Shown: positions 28,001 through 35,539 of the stretch, piece by piece
Layout: each line of letters opens with the position of its first letter
Position numbering within the stretch: position 1 is the first letter of the stretch
Assembly (NCBI GenBank): GCA_003285105.1
Contig: CP030158.1
Coordinates: 4,450,449-4,514,448 of the forward strand
Length of the DNA stretch: 64,000 nt
Reading direction: 5' to 3'
From: Roseithermus sacchariphilus
Lineage (GTDB): Bacteria; Bacteroidota; Rhodothermia; Rhodothermales; MEBIC09517
The notes under the pieces: model-generated
Told to the model about the DNA's origin: nothing
The model's input: the letters and a program-made list of their open reading frames with translations, nothing else
The model's database searches: none
Translations under genes and position numbers: made by a program

Positions 28001-28120
28001 CAGCGGCGCACCGTCTTCCCCGTCCGTGACCAGCCCACGCACGGCATGCTGGGCATGCAATGGCACCACCGCGCTCCCTGCCATCAGGAGCAGCAACAAC
28101 AAGAACTTGGTCGCTCTCAT
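25019..28120 (-). CDS. susC: SusC/RagA-family TonB-dependent outer-membrane transporter
   Basis: A 1033-residue transporter. The order is signal peptide (MRATKFLLLLLLMAGSAVVPLHAQ), carboxypeptidase-regulatory-like domain (VRGLVTDGEDGAPLPGVNIVV), TonB-box-like EDVVIIGY, plug (VNQLLQGRAPGLN, NIRGAISPRGNNTPLYVIDGVP) and a large beta-barrel ending in the required aromatic residue (GLELNF). With SusD it forms the pump that takes oligosaccharides across the outer membrane. A sigma-70-like promoter and a LacI-type operator lie 150-200 bases upstream, so the whole operon is probably induced by its sugar. The start gives the signal peptide; an upstream in-frame Met is not credible. Confidence 0.96.
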   Translation of the reverse strand: MRATKFLLLLLLMAGSAVVPLHAQHAVRGLVTDGEDGAPLPGVNIVVRGTTLGTTTTVDGRYQLQVPTPQDTLVFSFVGYVTQVVPVAGRDVVDVVLEPDVQVLEDVVIIGYVAQRERNLSGAVTTVDVERLEPAGATTVNQLLQGRAPGLNLQTRSAQPGGGVSVNIRGAISPRGNNTPLYVIDGVPVTEYTSSVPGLDDTDLGFYGGVDRDPLSFLNPEDIASVTVLKDASAAAIYGSAAANGVVLITTRSGRAGRLRASYRGSMSAQTPYDYFPLMNARQFMQEQDRLAYERYLFENRIAPYGATDPNSVSPYIPLFTEQEMQAAGEGTDWLGLVTENGHIHEHNLSLSGGSATTAAYVSFNLQDNDAVLENSGLRRYSGRVNLDQTVSERVRLRLRMSASRLVGSNASTGANSGGQEKFNMIQAAMAYAPTVPVYDENGDYASTFNRLIMNPAAFLAIDDRSRTTSLFATPTLEVDLTDQLRLNVVGQAQSESTVRGFYLPRTTNNAQFPEGMAQKSESTVENYSGEAYFTYTNQFGPSSLTAVGGAGYYRALTEGSSVQGVGFFTDAFSYNNLGVSTELLQNRIGSWKTARTKLSQFARLNYSLHDRYILSLVARRDGSSIFAENHKWGFFPGISAAWIISDEAFLRDVTAVTQLKVRAGYGQAGNESILSGNALQLYSPGYPFLIGNTLYNGVALSQVANPDLRWETVSTFNVGVDFGLWANRVRGSVDYFVKTARDLLDFNPLPSNNAVGRVADNVGATRSRGFEIELHTLNVGAGSFTWETDMSVSHYKSVWVERNPQVPLAPYIGENDPLDAIYGWQTDGIIRSEADRPAHMPAANPGNLRYVDQNGDGVLDEQDVVILGHAAPRWTIGFNNTFTLGGFDLNVYLYGNLGYKRNNNFAPNTFVISQSTNPENTTIYARDVWSSTNPEGAYPGIATNPYDTQNPTGNHDYDLKDASFLRLRNVSLGYTMPGRLLGAGSPLQSARLFVTVQDLAVMTNYPGFDPEFTEPNPYPKAYTTTFGLELNF

Positions 28121-28266
28121 GGATACATGATGTTTGACTACAGAGACGAAAACCCCGATGCCTTCCCGATCCCTCGAAAGCGATTCCACGACAGAACGCA
28201 AGCCCTTCCAGGAAGACGGCCCGGCCTCGAACCTCGGAAATTGGTTCAGGAGATTACAAAACCGCA

Positions 28267-28317
28267 TGAACCGATTCAATTCGCGGGTATTTTACCCTGA
28301 CCATCCGCGGCAGTCAA
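28267..28317 (-). promoter_or_regulatory. susC promoter with LacI-type operator
   Basis: On the minus strand TTGACT (28317-28312), 17 bases, then TAAAAT (28294-28289) form a near-consensus promoter. The operator TGAATCGGTTCA (28278-28267) lies about 11 bases further on, across or just after the likely start of transcription. A bound repressor there should block transcription. The same 12-mer occurs at the lacI promoter. Confidence 0.8.
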
Positions 28318-28373
28318 GGCAATAAGCCGAATTTATGATGAAGGAATGATGTAGACGAGCACGGCTTCGGGGC

Positions 28374-29411
28374 TCATACGGCCTCTACCGGTGCAGCCGT
28401 CGTATCCCGCAGCACGAGGCGATACTCGAGCTGGACCTTCTCCACCGGCAGCGCCGACGTCGCGTTGATGTGCCGGTCCAGAATTCGCACGGCCTGCTCC
28501 CCCATTTCCCGCTTGGGCACATGCACCGTGGACAGAGCCCAGGGAGCATACCGGAGAAACTCCAGGTCGTCGAAGCCCATCACGGAGACGTCCTCCGGCA
28601 CCCGCACGCCGAGCTCATGCAGAGCCCGCATCAACCCCATCGCCACCAGGTCATTGTAACAGACTACAGCCGTGGGCCGCCCCGTGACACGACGCCCGAA
28701 ATAGTCCATCCCCGCCTGGTAGCCGTCCTGCAGGTGGGCACCCGCCGGCACGATCTGATCCTTCTGGAGAGACAGGCTGGACTCGCTGAACGCCCGACGT
28801 ACGCCCTCCAGCCGGTCTTCGCTGTGCAGAGAATACGGCGGCCCGGCAAAGTAAACGATCCGCGAGTGCCCCTGCTCGATCAGGTAATTCACTGCCGCCA
28901 GAGACGCCTGCACGTTGTCGATATCAACCAGATTGGCCTGTAGTCCTCGCACACCTTCCAGCAACACGAACGGGACATTGCGCCGCTTCAGATCGAAGAT
29001 GTGGGACAGGTCCGCCTGGCTATCGAGCACGGGTGTAATGATCAGCCCACTCACATCCTGAGCCGTCATCAACTCGACGATCCGCTGCTCGGCTTCGTAA
29101 GAGCCCTCCGTACTGGCCACGAGAATCGTGTATCCCTTCTCCTCGGCAAAACGACGTGCTCCAGCGACCACCTCGAAATAATACGGGTTGTCTTCCTCTT
29201 TGATGACGACCCCGATACTACGCCCCGCCCGAGGACGCAGCCGATTGCGGGCCGCCTCACGCGGCCGATAGTTCAATTTCTCGATCACAGCCAGCACGTT
29301 ACGCCGCGTAGCCTCACCCACCGTATCCTTGTTGTTGATGACGGCGGACACGGTCGCCTTGGAAACGCCCGCCAGCCGGGCCACATCGGAGATGGTTGGA
29401 TTTTTTGACAT
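28374..29411 (-). CDS. LacI-family transcriptional regulator
   Basis: A 345-residue regulator. The N-terminal helix-turn-helix reads TISDVARLAGVSKATVSAVINNKDTVGEATRRNV, with the hinge helix around RPREAARNRL. The rest is a periplasmic-binding-protein-like sensor (IGVVIKEEDNPYYFEVVAGA, VSGLIITPVLD, VMGFDDLEFLRYAPWALSTV). It sits between the divergent halves of the galactan locus. TGAATCGGTTCA, a LacI-type site with central CG, occurs at its own promoter, at susC and in variant form twice before galT. It most likely represses all three until an inducing galactoside or galactose binds. Confidence 0.93.
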   Translation of the reverse strand: MSKNPTISDVARLAGVSKATVSAVINNKDTVGEATRRNVLAVIEKLNYRPREAARNRLRPRAGRSIGVVIKEEDNPYYFEVVAGARRFAEEKGYTILVASTEGSYEAEQRIVELMTAQDVSGLIITPVLDSQADLSHIFDLKRRNVPFVLLEGVRGLQANLVDIDNVQASLAAVNYLIEQGHSRIVYFAGPPYSLHSEDRLEGVRRAFSESSLSLQKDQIVPAGAHLQDGYQAGMDYFGRRVTGRPTAVVCYNDLVAMGLMRALHELGVRVPEDVSVMGFDDLEFLRYAPWALSTVHVPKREMGEQAVRILDRHINATSALPVEKVQLEYRLVLRDTTAAPVEAV

Positions 29412-29433
29412 GACGGGTGTTCTGGATGTGAAT

Positions 29434-29473
29434 TGAATCGGTTCAAATTAGATCTGCCACGGTCCCGATGCAA
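29434..29473 (-). promoter_or_regulatory. lacI promoter with autoregulatory operator
   Basis: On the minus strand TTGCAT (29473-29468), 17 bases, TAATTT (29450-29445). The operator 12-mer TGAATCGGTTCA (plus-strand reading, 29434-29445) begins at the last base of the -10 box, ideally placed for autorepression. The site extends to the 14-mer TTGAATCGGTTCAA. Confidence 0.75.
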
Positions 29474-29566
29474 AGGGGAACTGAATGTTCCAGTCCCCAC
29501 CAGCCCCTCCACAATCACCGAAGCCTCACAGCCCAGGCCGTTTCACCAATCCTTAACATTACACGC

Positions 29567-29640
29567 TTGCACCGAAGCAAACCGCGCCTTTACAATCTGA
29601 ACCCTACTGAATCGGTTTATCTTTACTGTGAACCGATGCA
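29567..29640 (+). promoter_or_regulatory. galT promoter with two LacI-type operators
   Basis: TTGCAC (29567-29572), 18 bases, TACAAT (29591-29596) make a plausible promoter. Just downstream lie TGAATCGGTTTA (29608-29619) and TGAACCGATGCA (29629-29640), each one mismatch from the susC/lacI operator. Their centres are 21 bp apart, two helical turns, so two dimers could bind the same face. Confidence 0.65.
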
Positions 29641-30013
29641 AGACGGCATTTCCCGCGACACTCGATCTGAGTAACCGGACCGTTGCGGGGATGCTACCCT
29701 GTACCAGGCAGGAGTTACACGGTTGGCAATGGGGCATGGAACGGCGTTCCCCCTTTCCGCTGTCCGGGAGGCTGGCGGCGCGGCACTCCTGGCCGAACCG
29801 GGGCCAGCGGCGCTTCTCCCTGCATAGACACGCTCCTCACAAACCCGGGATAGCCGGGGGGCGAAAGGAGGGAATGCACCGCCTCTCCGCACGGCCTTCT
29901 GCCTGGAGCCCTGCGCCTTCCCAGCCCCTCAACCACCCTCGTCTTCCCGATCCATCCCCCTCTCACCGGGTGCATGCCGCCCTTGCATTCCCCTCTCTGA
30001 TCCACGCGTATCC

Positions 30014-31057
30014 ATGCCGTTTTACGAACACCCGCATCGCCGTCTGAACCCCCTTACGGGAGAATGGGTGCTCGTCTCGCCGCACCGGGCCCGGCGTCCC
30101 TGGCAGGGACAGGTCGAGAAGGTGCCGCCGGAGACGCGCCCGGCCTACGATCCGTCCTGCTACCTCTGCCCCGGCAACACCCGCGCCGGCGGGGCACAGA
30201 ACCCGGACTACCCCGGCACCTTTGTCTTCGACAACGACTTCGCCGCGCTCTATCCGGAGGTGCCACAGGCAGGCGTCGAGGAGGACGAGCTGTTCGTGGC
30301 CCGTACCGAGCCGGGCATCGCGCGGGTGATCTGTTTCTCCCCGCGGCATGACCTTACGCTACCCGAGATGCCCGTCGAGGCGATCCGCCGCGTCGTGGAC
30401 GTGTGGACGGCACAGTACGCCGAACTGGGAGCCCGGCCCGATATCGGCCACGTGCAGATCTTCGAGAACAAGGGGGCGATTATGGGGTGCAGCAACCCCC
30501 ACCCGCACGGGCAGATCTGGGCGCAGGCCACGCTCCCGGACCTGCCCGCCCGCGAGCTCGCCTGCCAGCGTCGGTACTTCGAGCGCCACGGGCACACGCT
30601 GCTGAGCGACTACCTGGCGCGGGAACTCGACCGGGACGAGCGGATCGTGTGCGCCAACGACCACTTCGTCGCCCTGGTGCCGTTCTGGGCCGTCTGGCCG
30701 TTCGAGACGCTGGTTATCAGCCGCCGGCCCGTCCCCGACCTGACGGCCCTCGACGACGACGAGAAAACGGCCCTGGCCGACCTGCTCAAGCGCCTGACGA
30801 CGCGCTACGACAACCTGTTCGAAGTTTCCTTCCCCTATTCGGCCGGGTTGCACCAGGCTCCGACCGACGGGCGCCCCCATCCCGAATGGCACCTCCACAT
30901 GCACTTCTACCCGCCGCTGCTGCGCTCGGCCACGGTGAAGAAGTTCATGGTCGGCTACGAGATGCTGGGCATGCCGCAACGGGACCTCACGCCCGAAGCC
31001 GCCGCGGCCCGCCTTCGTGCCCTCTCCGAAACACACTACAGCGTTCGCGCGGCATAG
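30014..31057 (+). CDS. galT: Galactose-1-phosphate uridylyltransferase
   Basis: A 347-residue GalT. Recognisable elements are the opening [17 protein letters not shown], zinc cysteines in SCYLCPG (residues 49 and 52), and the active site [10 protein letters not shown] with the uridylylated His at residue 165. A C-terminal [16 protein letters not shown] follows. It exchanges UMP between UDP-glucose and galactose 1-phosphate in the Leloir pathway. galK follows 45 bases downstream. The start [10 protein letters not shown] fits the family; the transcript probably begins near 29603, leaving an unusually long leader. Confidence 0.97.
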   Translation: MPFYEHPHRRLNPLTGEWVLVSPHRARRPWQGQVEKVPPETRPAYDPSCYLCPGNTRAGGAQNPDYPGTFVFDNDFAALYPEVPQAGVEEDELFVARTEPGIARVICFSPRHDLTLPEMPVEAIRRVVDVWTAQYAELGARPDIGHVQIFENKGAIMGCSNPHPHGQIWAQATLPDLPARELACQRRYFERHGHTLLSDYLARELDRDERIVCANDHFVALVPFWAVWPFETLVISRRPVPDLTALDDDEKTALADLLKRLTTRYDNLFEVSFPYSAGLHQAPTDGRPHPEWHLHMHFYPPLLRSATVKKFMVGYEMLGMPQRDLTPEAAAARLRALSETHYSVRAA

Positions 31058-31102
31058 TGCGCACGTGTTGCATGGATTCGCACTCGCCCATCAGCCCTTC
31101 CC

Positions 31103-32323
31103 ATGACGACGCATAACCCACTCACCGATGAGAGCAGAGCACCGAGAACCGCTGAGGGTCCCGTCGAGCGGGTGCGCCGGGCCTTCGAGCAGCACGTCGG
31201 GCCGGCGGCCGAAGCGACCCTGGCCCTGGCGCCCGGCCGGGTCAACCTCATCGGGGACCACACCGATTACAACGACGGCTTCGTCCTGCCGATGACGCTG
31301 AGCCAGGCCGTCTACGTGGCGTTGCGGCGGCGGCCGGACCGGCGCATCGTCCTGCACGCGCTCAACTACGACGAGCGGCTGGATACGACGCTCGACGCCC
31401 TGCCCGGCCCCGGCTCGTCGTGGCGGCACTATGCCGGAGGCGTCGTGGCGTTGCTCCAGGAGCGGGGGTTCATCCCGTCCGGCTTCGAGGGCGTCCTCTA
31501 CGGCGACGTGCCCGTCGGCGCCGGGCTGAGCTCGTCGGCTGCCACCGAGGTGGCCCTGCTCGTGGGGCTGGAACACCTGTTCGGCTTCGCGCTCGCGGGT
31601 GCCGAGGGCGCGCAGCTCTGCCAGCAGGTCGAGCACCGCTTCATCGGCGTGCAATGCGGCATCATGGACCAGTTTGCCGCCCGCCTGGGCCGGGCCGGGC
31701 ATGCCCTGTTCCTGGACTGCCGCACCCTGGCCTTCGAGGCCGTGCCGGTGCACCCCGGCGAACACGTCTTCGTGATCGCCGACAGCCGCGCGCCCCGCTC
31801 GCTGGCCGCCTCGAAGTACAACGAGCGACGGGCCGAATGTGAGGCCGGCGTCGCGTTCTTCCAGCGCCTCTACCCACAGGTCCGGGCCCTGCGCGACGTC
31901 TCGGCCGAGATGCTGGAGGCTCACGCGGCGGCGCTGCCGGAACCGGTGCGGCGGCGGTGCCGGCACGTCGTCGGCGAGAACGCCCGGGTGCGGAAGGCCG
32001 TCGCGGCCCTGCGCGCGGGCGACCTGGCTCGCTTCGGAACGCTCATGACGGCCTCGCACGCAAGCCTGCGCGACCTCTACGAAGTCAGCTCGCCCGAACT
32101 CGACCGTCTCGTGGAGACGGCCTGCGCCACGGACGGCGTACGGGGGGCCCGGATGACGGGCGCCGGCTTCGGCGGCTGCGCGGTCATCCTGGCACACCGC
32201 GACGCCGTGCCGGACCTGACGCAGCGCCTGTCCGCCGACTACCGCACCGCCTTCGGTCGCACGCCCGCCGTCTACGTGGTCGAGCGAAACCTCGAAGCCG
32301 GTCCTGTGTCCTTTTCCTCCTGA
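31103..32323 (+). CDS. galK: Galactokinase
   Basis: A 406-residue GHMP kinase. The galactokinase signature GRVNLIGDHTDYNDGFVLPM is near residue 47, the ATP loop PVGAGLSSSAATE near 138, and the C-terminal motif ARMTGAGFGGCAV near 350. The catalytic Asp is in CGIMDQFA. It phosphorylates alpha-D-galactose at C1, feeding GalT encoded just upstream. Placed between galT and the GH53 gene, it is very likely co-transcribed and controlled by the LacI-type operators before galT. No galE or mutarotase gene is present in this window. Confidence 0.97.
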   Translation: MTTHNPLTDESRAPRTAEGPVERVRRAFEQHVGPAAEATLALAPGRVNLIGDHTDYNDGFVLPMTLSQAVYVALRRRPDRRIVLHALNYDERLDTTLDALPGPGSSWRHYAGGVVALLQERGFIPSGFEGVLYGDVPVGAGLSSSAATEVALLVGLEHLFGFALAGAEGAQLCQQVEHRFIGVQCGIMDQFAARLGRAGHALFLDCRTLAFEAVPVHPGEHVFVIADSRAPRSLAASKYNERRAECEAGVAFFQRLYPQVRALRDVSAEMLEAHAAALPEPVRRRCRHVVGENARVRKAVAALRAGDLARFGTLMTASHASLRDLYEVSSPELDRLVETACATDGVRGARMTGAGFGGCAVILAHRDAVPDLTQRLSADYRTAFGRTPAVYVVERNLEAGPVSFSS

Positions 32324-32338
32324 CCCCCCGCTGTTGCC

Positions 32339-34459
32339 ATGCCCTGCCGTATCCTCCTCGCCCTGGCGTTCCTCCTTCCGGCCCTGCTCCGGCCCCTTCC
32401 CGCCCCGGCGCAGTCGTTCCACTTCGGGGCGGACCTCTCTTATGCGAACATGATGGAGGACTGCGGGGCCGTCTTCAAAGAGCACGGCACGCCAACGGAC
32501 GTCTACGCGATCTTCGCCCATCGGGGCCACAACCTGGTGCGGGCCCGCCTCTGGGTGGACCCCGCCTGGCAGGAGGCGCTCGCGCAGCCGCCGGGCGTCA
32601 AGCCCCGGTACAACGACCTCGACGACGTGCGGGAAACCTTCTCCCGCGCCCGCGCCGCCGGCATGTCGTTGATGCTGGGCTTCCACTACTCCGACTTCTG
32701 GGCCGATCCGGGCCGGCAGGTCGTCCCCGCCCGCTGGGCCGCCATCGCCGACGACGTCGGCGCGCTCGCGGACTCGGTCTACGCCTACACGAAGCAGGTC
32801 CTCAGGACGCTCGACGCCGAAGGGCTCATGCCGGAGTTCGTCAAGATCGGCAACGAGACGAACGGCGGGCTGCTGGTCCATCGCACCATGAACGACCGGT
32901 ACGAGCCCGTCGGCACCCTCAGCACGGACTGGAGCCGCCACGCGGTGCTGTTCAACGCCGCCATCCGGGCCGTCCGCGAGGTCGGCGCCACCGCCGCCGT
33001 CACGCCGAAGATCGTCCTCCACTTCGCCGGGCTGAACAGCCTCGTCTGGCGCTACCAGAACCTCGTCGCCCACGGCGTGACCGACTTCGACGTGATGGGC
33101 TTCTCCTACTATTACGCCTGGCACGAAGCCAGCATCCGCGAGCTTGGCGAGACGATCCGTGCCCTCCGCAGCCGGCTCCCGGGCTACGAGGTGATGGTCG
33201 TCGAGACCGGCTACCCCTGGACCCGCACCGGCTTCGACAGCCTCCCCAACATCATCACCACGCCGGACCCGGACTACCTCCCCGTCATCCCCGAAAAACA
33301 GCTGGAGTACCTCGTCGACTACGCCCGCGAGGTCATGCGGTCCGGCGGCATCGGGGTCATCTTCTGGGAGCCGGCCTGGGTCTCGACGCCGTGCCGCACC
33401 CCCTGGGGGCAGGGCTCCTCGCAGGAGCACGTCGCCTTCTTCGACCCCGTCGAGACGAACTTCATGGAGAACGGCGGGGGTCGCTGGCCCGAGGCGGCCT
33501 TCTACGAGGACCTCAACGCCCACAAGATCACGTTCCAGGTGGACATGACCGGGCAGAACACCGCGCGCGGCGTTTACATCCGGGGCACGTTCACCGACGG
33601 CGAGATCGTCCCCATGGCCGACCTGGGTGAGGGGTTGTTCAGCTTCTTCGCGTACCTGCCCGAGGGCGCCACCGGCACCTACCACTTCCTCAATGGCCCC
33701 GAGGCCACGGACCGCGAGGCCGTCCCGGCCGCGTGTGCCGCCGACGGCACCGACCGCCGCTATACCGTCCCCGCCTCCGACGCCGTCTTCGCCTTTCGCT
33801 GGGCGGACTGCACCCCGCTCGTGGACACGCCGGTGGAGGTCACCTTCGCCGTCGACATGACCGGGCAGGACACCTCGCGCGGCGTCTACATCACCGGGCA
33901 CGTCACGGACTGGGAGATCGTCCGCATGACCCCGCAGGGGGAAGGCATCTACACGTACACCACCTACCTGATGCCCGGCAGCGCGGGCGCCTACTATTAC
34001 CTGACCACCAGCACGTGGGACAACTACCAGGCCTTCCGCGAGTCGGTCCCGGCCGCGTGTGCGACGTGGTACGGCTCGGACCGGGGCTACGTGGTGCCGG
34101 ACACGCCCGCCGTCTTCGCCGTGCGCTGGGGGACGTGCGAGACGATCGCCTGGCCAACGGCCCGGGAGGAGGCGCCTTCCACCGGCACGCTCCGGCTCCA
34201 CCCGAACTACCCGAACCCGTTCCGCCGAACGACCACGCTGACCTACACGCTACCGCAGGCGGGTCCCGTGCGGCTCGCCGTGTACGACGTGCTCGGCCGC
34301 CGCGTAGCGCTGCTGGTGGACACCCGCCAGGCCGCCGGCACCTACCGGACCGCGTTCGATGCCACCGCGCTGCCGCCCGGCCTGTACGTCGCCCGCCTGA
34401 CGACGCCTTCGGGCACCGTCACCCGACCGCTCGTGCGGACGGCGCAGGACGGGCCGTGA
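32339..34459 (+). CDS. GH53 endo-beta-1,4-galactanase with duplicated C-terminal modules and T9SS domain
   Basis: A 706-residue secreted enzyme. After a signal peptide, the GH53 barrel spans about 25-395: FHFGADLSYANMMED, GFHYSDFWADPGRQ, acid/base Glu in VKIGNETNGG and nucleophile Glu in MVVETGYPW. Two homologous beta modules follow (about 397-497 and 498-605), each opening with TFQVDMTGQ-N/D-T and ending with a VPAACA...FRW segment. The last 85 residues are a T9SS sorting domain (HPNYPNPFRRTT). GH53 enzymes cleave beta-1,4-galactan of pectin side chains. The enzyme is probably exposed on the surface and makes oligosaccharides for SusCD. Confidence 0.93.
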   Translation: MPCRILLALAFLLPALLRPLPAPAQSFHFGADLSYANMMEDCGAVFKEHGTPTDVYAIFAHRGHNLVRARLWVDPAWQEALAQPPGVKPRYNDLDDVRETFSRARAAGMSLMLGFHYSDFWADPGRQVVPARWAAIADDVGALADSVYAYTKQVLRTLDAEGLMPEFVKIGNETNGGLLVHRTMNDRYEPVGTLSTDWSRHAVLFNAAIRAVREVGATAAVTPKIVLHFAGLNSLVWRYQNLVAHGVTDFDVMGFSYYYAWHEASIRELGETIRALRSRLPGYEVMVVETGYPWTRTGFDSLPNIITTPDPDYLPVIPEKQLEYLVDYAREVMRSGGIGVIFWEPAWVSTPCRTPWGQGSSQEHVAFFDPVETNFMENGGGRWPEAAFYEDLNAHKITFQVDMTGQNTARGVYIRGTFTDGEIVPMADLGEGLFSFFAYLPEGATGTYHFLNGPEATDREAVPAACAADGTDRRYTVPASDAVFAFRWADCTPLVDTPVEVTFAVDMTGQDTSRGVYITGHVTDWEIVRMTPQGEGIYTYTTYLMPGSAGAYYYLTTSTWDNYQAFRESVPAACATWYGSDRGYVVPDTPAVFAVRWGTCETIAWPTAREEAPSTGTLRLHPNYPNPFRRTTTLTYTLPQAGPVRLAVYDVLGRRVALLVDTRQAAGTYRTAFDATALPPGLYVARLTTPSGTVTRPLVRTAQDGP

Positions 34460-34518
34460 GCCCATGCCCGGTGCCCCCCGGCCGGCCTCAGTCCACCCGG
34501 CCGTAGAAGGACGCGCTT

Positions 34519-34549
34519 CAGAACGAGATCGTCAGAACGAGATCGTCAG
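34519..34549. repeat. 14-bp tandem repeat at the end of the PAP2 gene
   Basis: CAGAACGAGATCGT occurs twice head to tail (34519-34532 and 34533-34546) and CAGG begins a third partial copy. The repeat includes the stop codon of the PAP2 gene. Reading through would add another copy of the same terminal ISF codons, so it looks like a recent slippage duplication. Confidence 0.7.
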
Positions 34550-35341
34550 GCCGGCGTGCTGCAGGCCAAACGTCGGCGAAACACGGAGACGGGGATTGCG
34601 CCGCTGGTGGCGCTGGGCCAGGAAGTAGCCGGTGGTGAAGCCGATGGTGCTGCCGGCCAGCACATCCGTCATCCAGTGCACGTTCGTAGCCAGCCGCGAG
34701 AAGGCCGTACCCCCGGCCACGAGCAGCAATCCGTAGGTACCCACGCCGGGGTAATACATCAGCCAGGGTGTCAGAAAGGCGAAGGCCGTCGTGGCATGCC
34801 CGGACGGGAAAGAGGTGTTCCCCGAGAACGGCTGGAAGTCCATGGGGCCGTCGGCATACCGGGGGCGCACGCGGCCGAAGACGAACTTCAGCGTGTTGGT
34901 GATGGCATTGGCGAACAGCACGGCCTGCAAGGAGGTGTAGGCGGCATCCTGAAACCGCTCGCTGCCCACCAGCAGCGAGCCGGCGAAGAGCCCGACCGCC
35001 GCCGGGCGAATGTACTTGACGTTCCCAACCTCCTCGACGGCGACGATGAAGCCCTGGTCCTGGATCCGGGCGGCACGCGCGGTCAGGGGCTGGTCGTAGT
35101 ACGAGAGCGCTGCCAGCCCGGCCCCCACCCCGAGCACATACAGGCTCCGGCGGGTCGGCACCGAGGAGACGAAGGCCCCCGCATCTTGCACGGCCCACCG
35201 CAGAAAGCGGGGCACCCGGGAGGTAGATTCCTGCTCAACCACCGCCGGAACGGGTTGAGCCATACTCGAACTCGAAAGGGCGGCTCCAGCCATCAACACG
35301 ATGACCAGCAGCACACGCCGGCACACAGCATAGACGCTCAT
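34532..35341 (-). CDS. PAP2-family phosphatase, exported
   Basis: A 269-residue membrane protein with an N-terminal signal or anchor (VLLVIVLMAGAALSSSSMAQ) and several further hydrophobic segments. All three PAP2 motifs are present: KFVFGRVRP, PSGHATTAF, and SRLATNVHWMTDVLAG containing the Arg-His-Asp triad. Members hydrolyse undecaprenyl pyrophosphate, phosphatidic acid or similar membrane phosphates on the outer side of the inner membrane. Which lipid is used here cannot be told. The stop codon lies in a 14-bp tandem repeat. Confidence 0.85.
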   Translation of the reverse strand: MSVYAVCRRVLLVIVLMAGAALSSSSMAQPVPAVVEQESTSRVPRFLRWAVQDAGAFVSSVPTRRSLYVLGVGAGLAALSYYDQPLTARAARIQDQGFIVAVEEVGNVKYIRPAAVGLFAGSLLVGSERFQDAAYTSLQAVLFANAITNTLKFVFGRVRPRYADGPMDFQPFSGNTSFPSGHATTAFAFLTPWLMYYPGVGTYGLLLVAGGTAFSRLATNVHWMTDVLAGSTIGFTTGYFLAQRHQRRNPRLRVSPTFGLQHAGLTISF

Positions 35342-35418
35342 ACGAAACGACCGTGAGCGCAGCCTGCCGGAATGGAGCCCCTGGTCCTGACCCCTTCGAC
35401 AGCGACTGCCTGGTTGAA

Positions 35419-35442
35419 CGATTCCCGATGGTCAGGGAATCG
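35419..35442. repeat. Inverted repeat
   Basis: A perfect 8-bp stem CGATTCCC/GGGAATCG with an 8-base loop lies in the gap between two minus-strand genes. There is no T-run. It adjoins the 15-bp tandem repeats. Confidence 0.5.
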
Positions 35443-35460
35443 GCCAGACAGCCGATGGCT

Positions 35461-35505
35461 TAACAGCCGGTCGCTCAACAGCCGGTCGCTCAACAGCCGC
35501 TCGCT
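35461..35505. repeat. Three tandem 15-bp repeats
   Basis: The unit CAACAGCCGGTCGCT occurs three times in a row; the first copy starts with T instead of C and the third has one change (CCGC for CCGG). They lie in the 198-base gap downstream of the SPOR lipoprotein gene and upstream of the PAP2 gene. A multiple of three suggests either a former coding segment or a simple minisatellite. Confidence 0.75.
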
Positions 35506-35539
35506 AGGCAGGCACGTGCCGGAACGGCCCCGCCCGGGC

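Larger units (their letters stand above)
29412..30013. other. Regulatory region between lacI and galT
   Basis: This 602-base divergent gap contains the lacI promoter/operator, the galT promoter with two operators, and then about 370 bases of apparent galT leader (29641-30013). I found no convincing gene in the leader; its only notable structure is a small hairpin-like CCCGG-gatag-CCGGG near 29847. Confidence 0.6.

Noticed and set aside
25253-28300. Plus-strand open frame of 1015 codons
   Set aside because: It is antisense to susC, which is unmistakable.
29628-30047. Plus-strand open frame in the galT leader
   Set aside because: It begins at a non-ATG codon inside an operator, has no recognisable domain and overlaps the galT start. 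A leader peptide remains possible but is unsupported.
31091-34201. Minus-strand open frame of 1036 codons
   Set aside because: It is antisense to galK and the GH53 gene and has no domain; high GC explains the long frame.
35461-35505. CRISPR array
   Set aside because: The three 15-bp units are contiguous without spacers.
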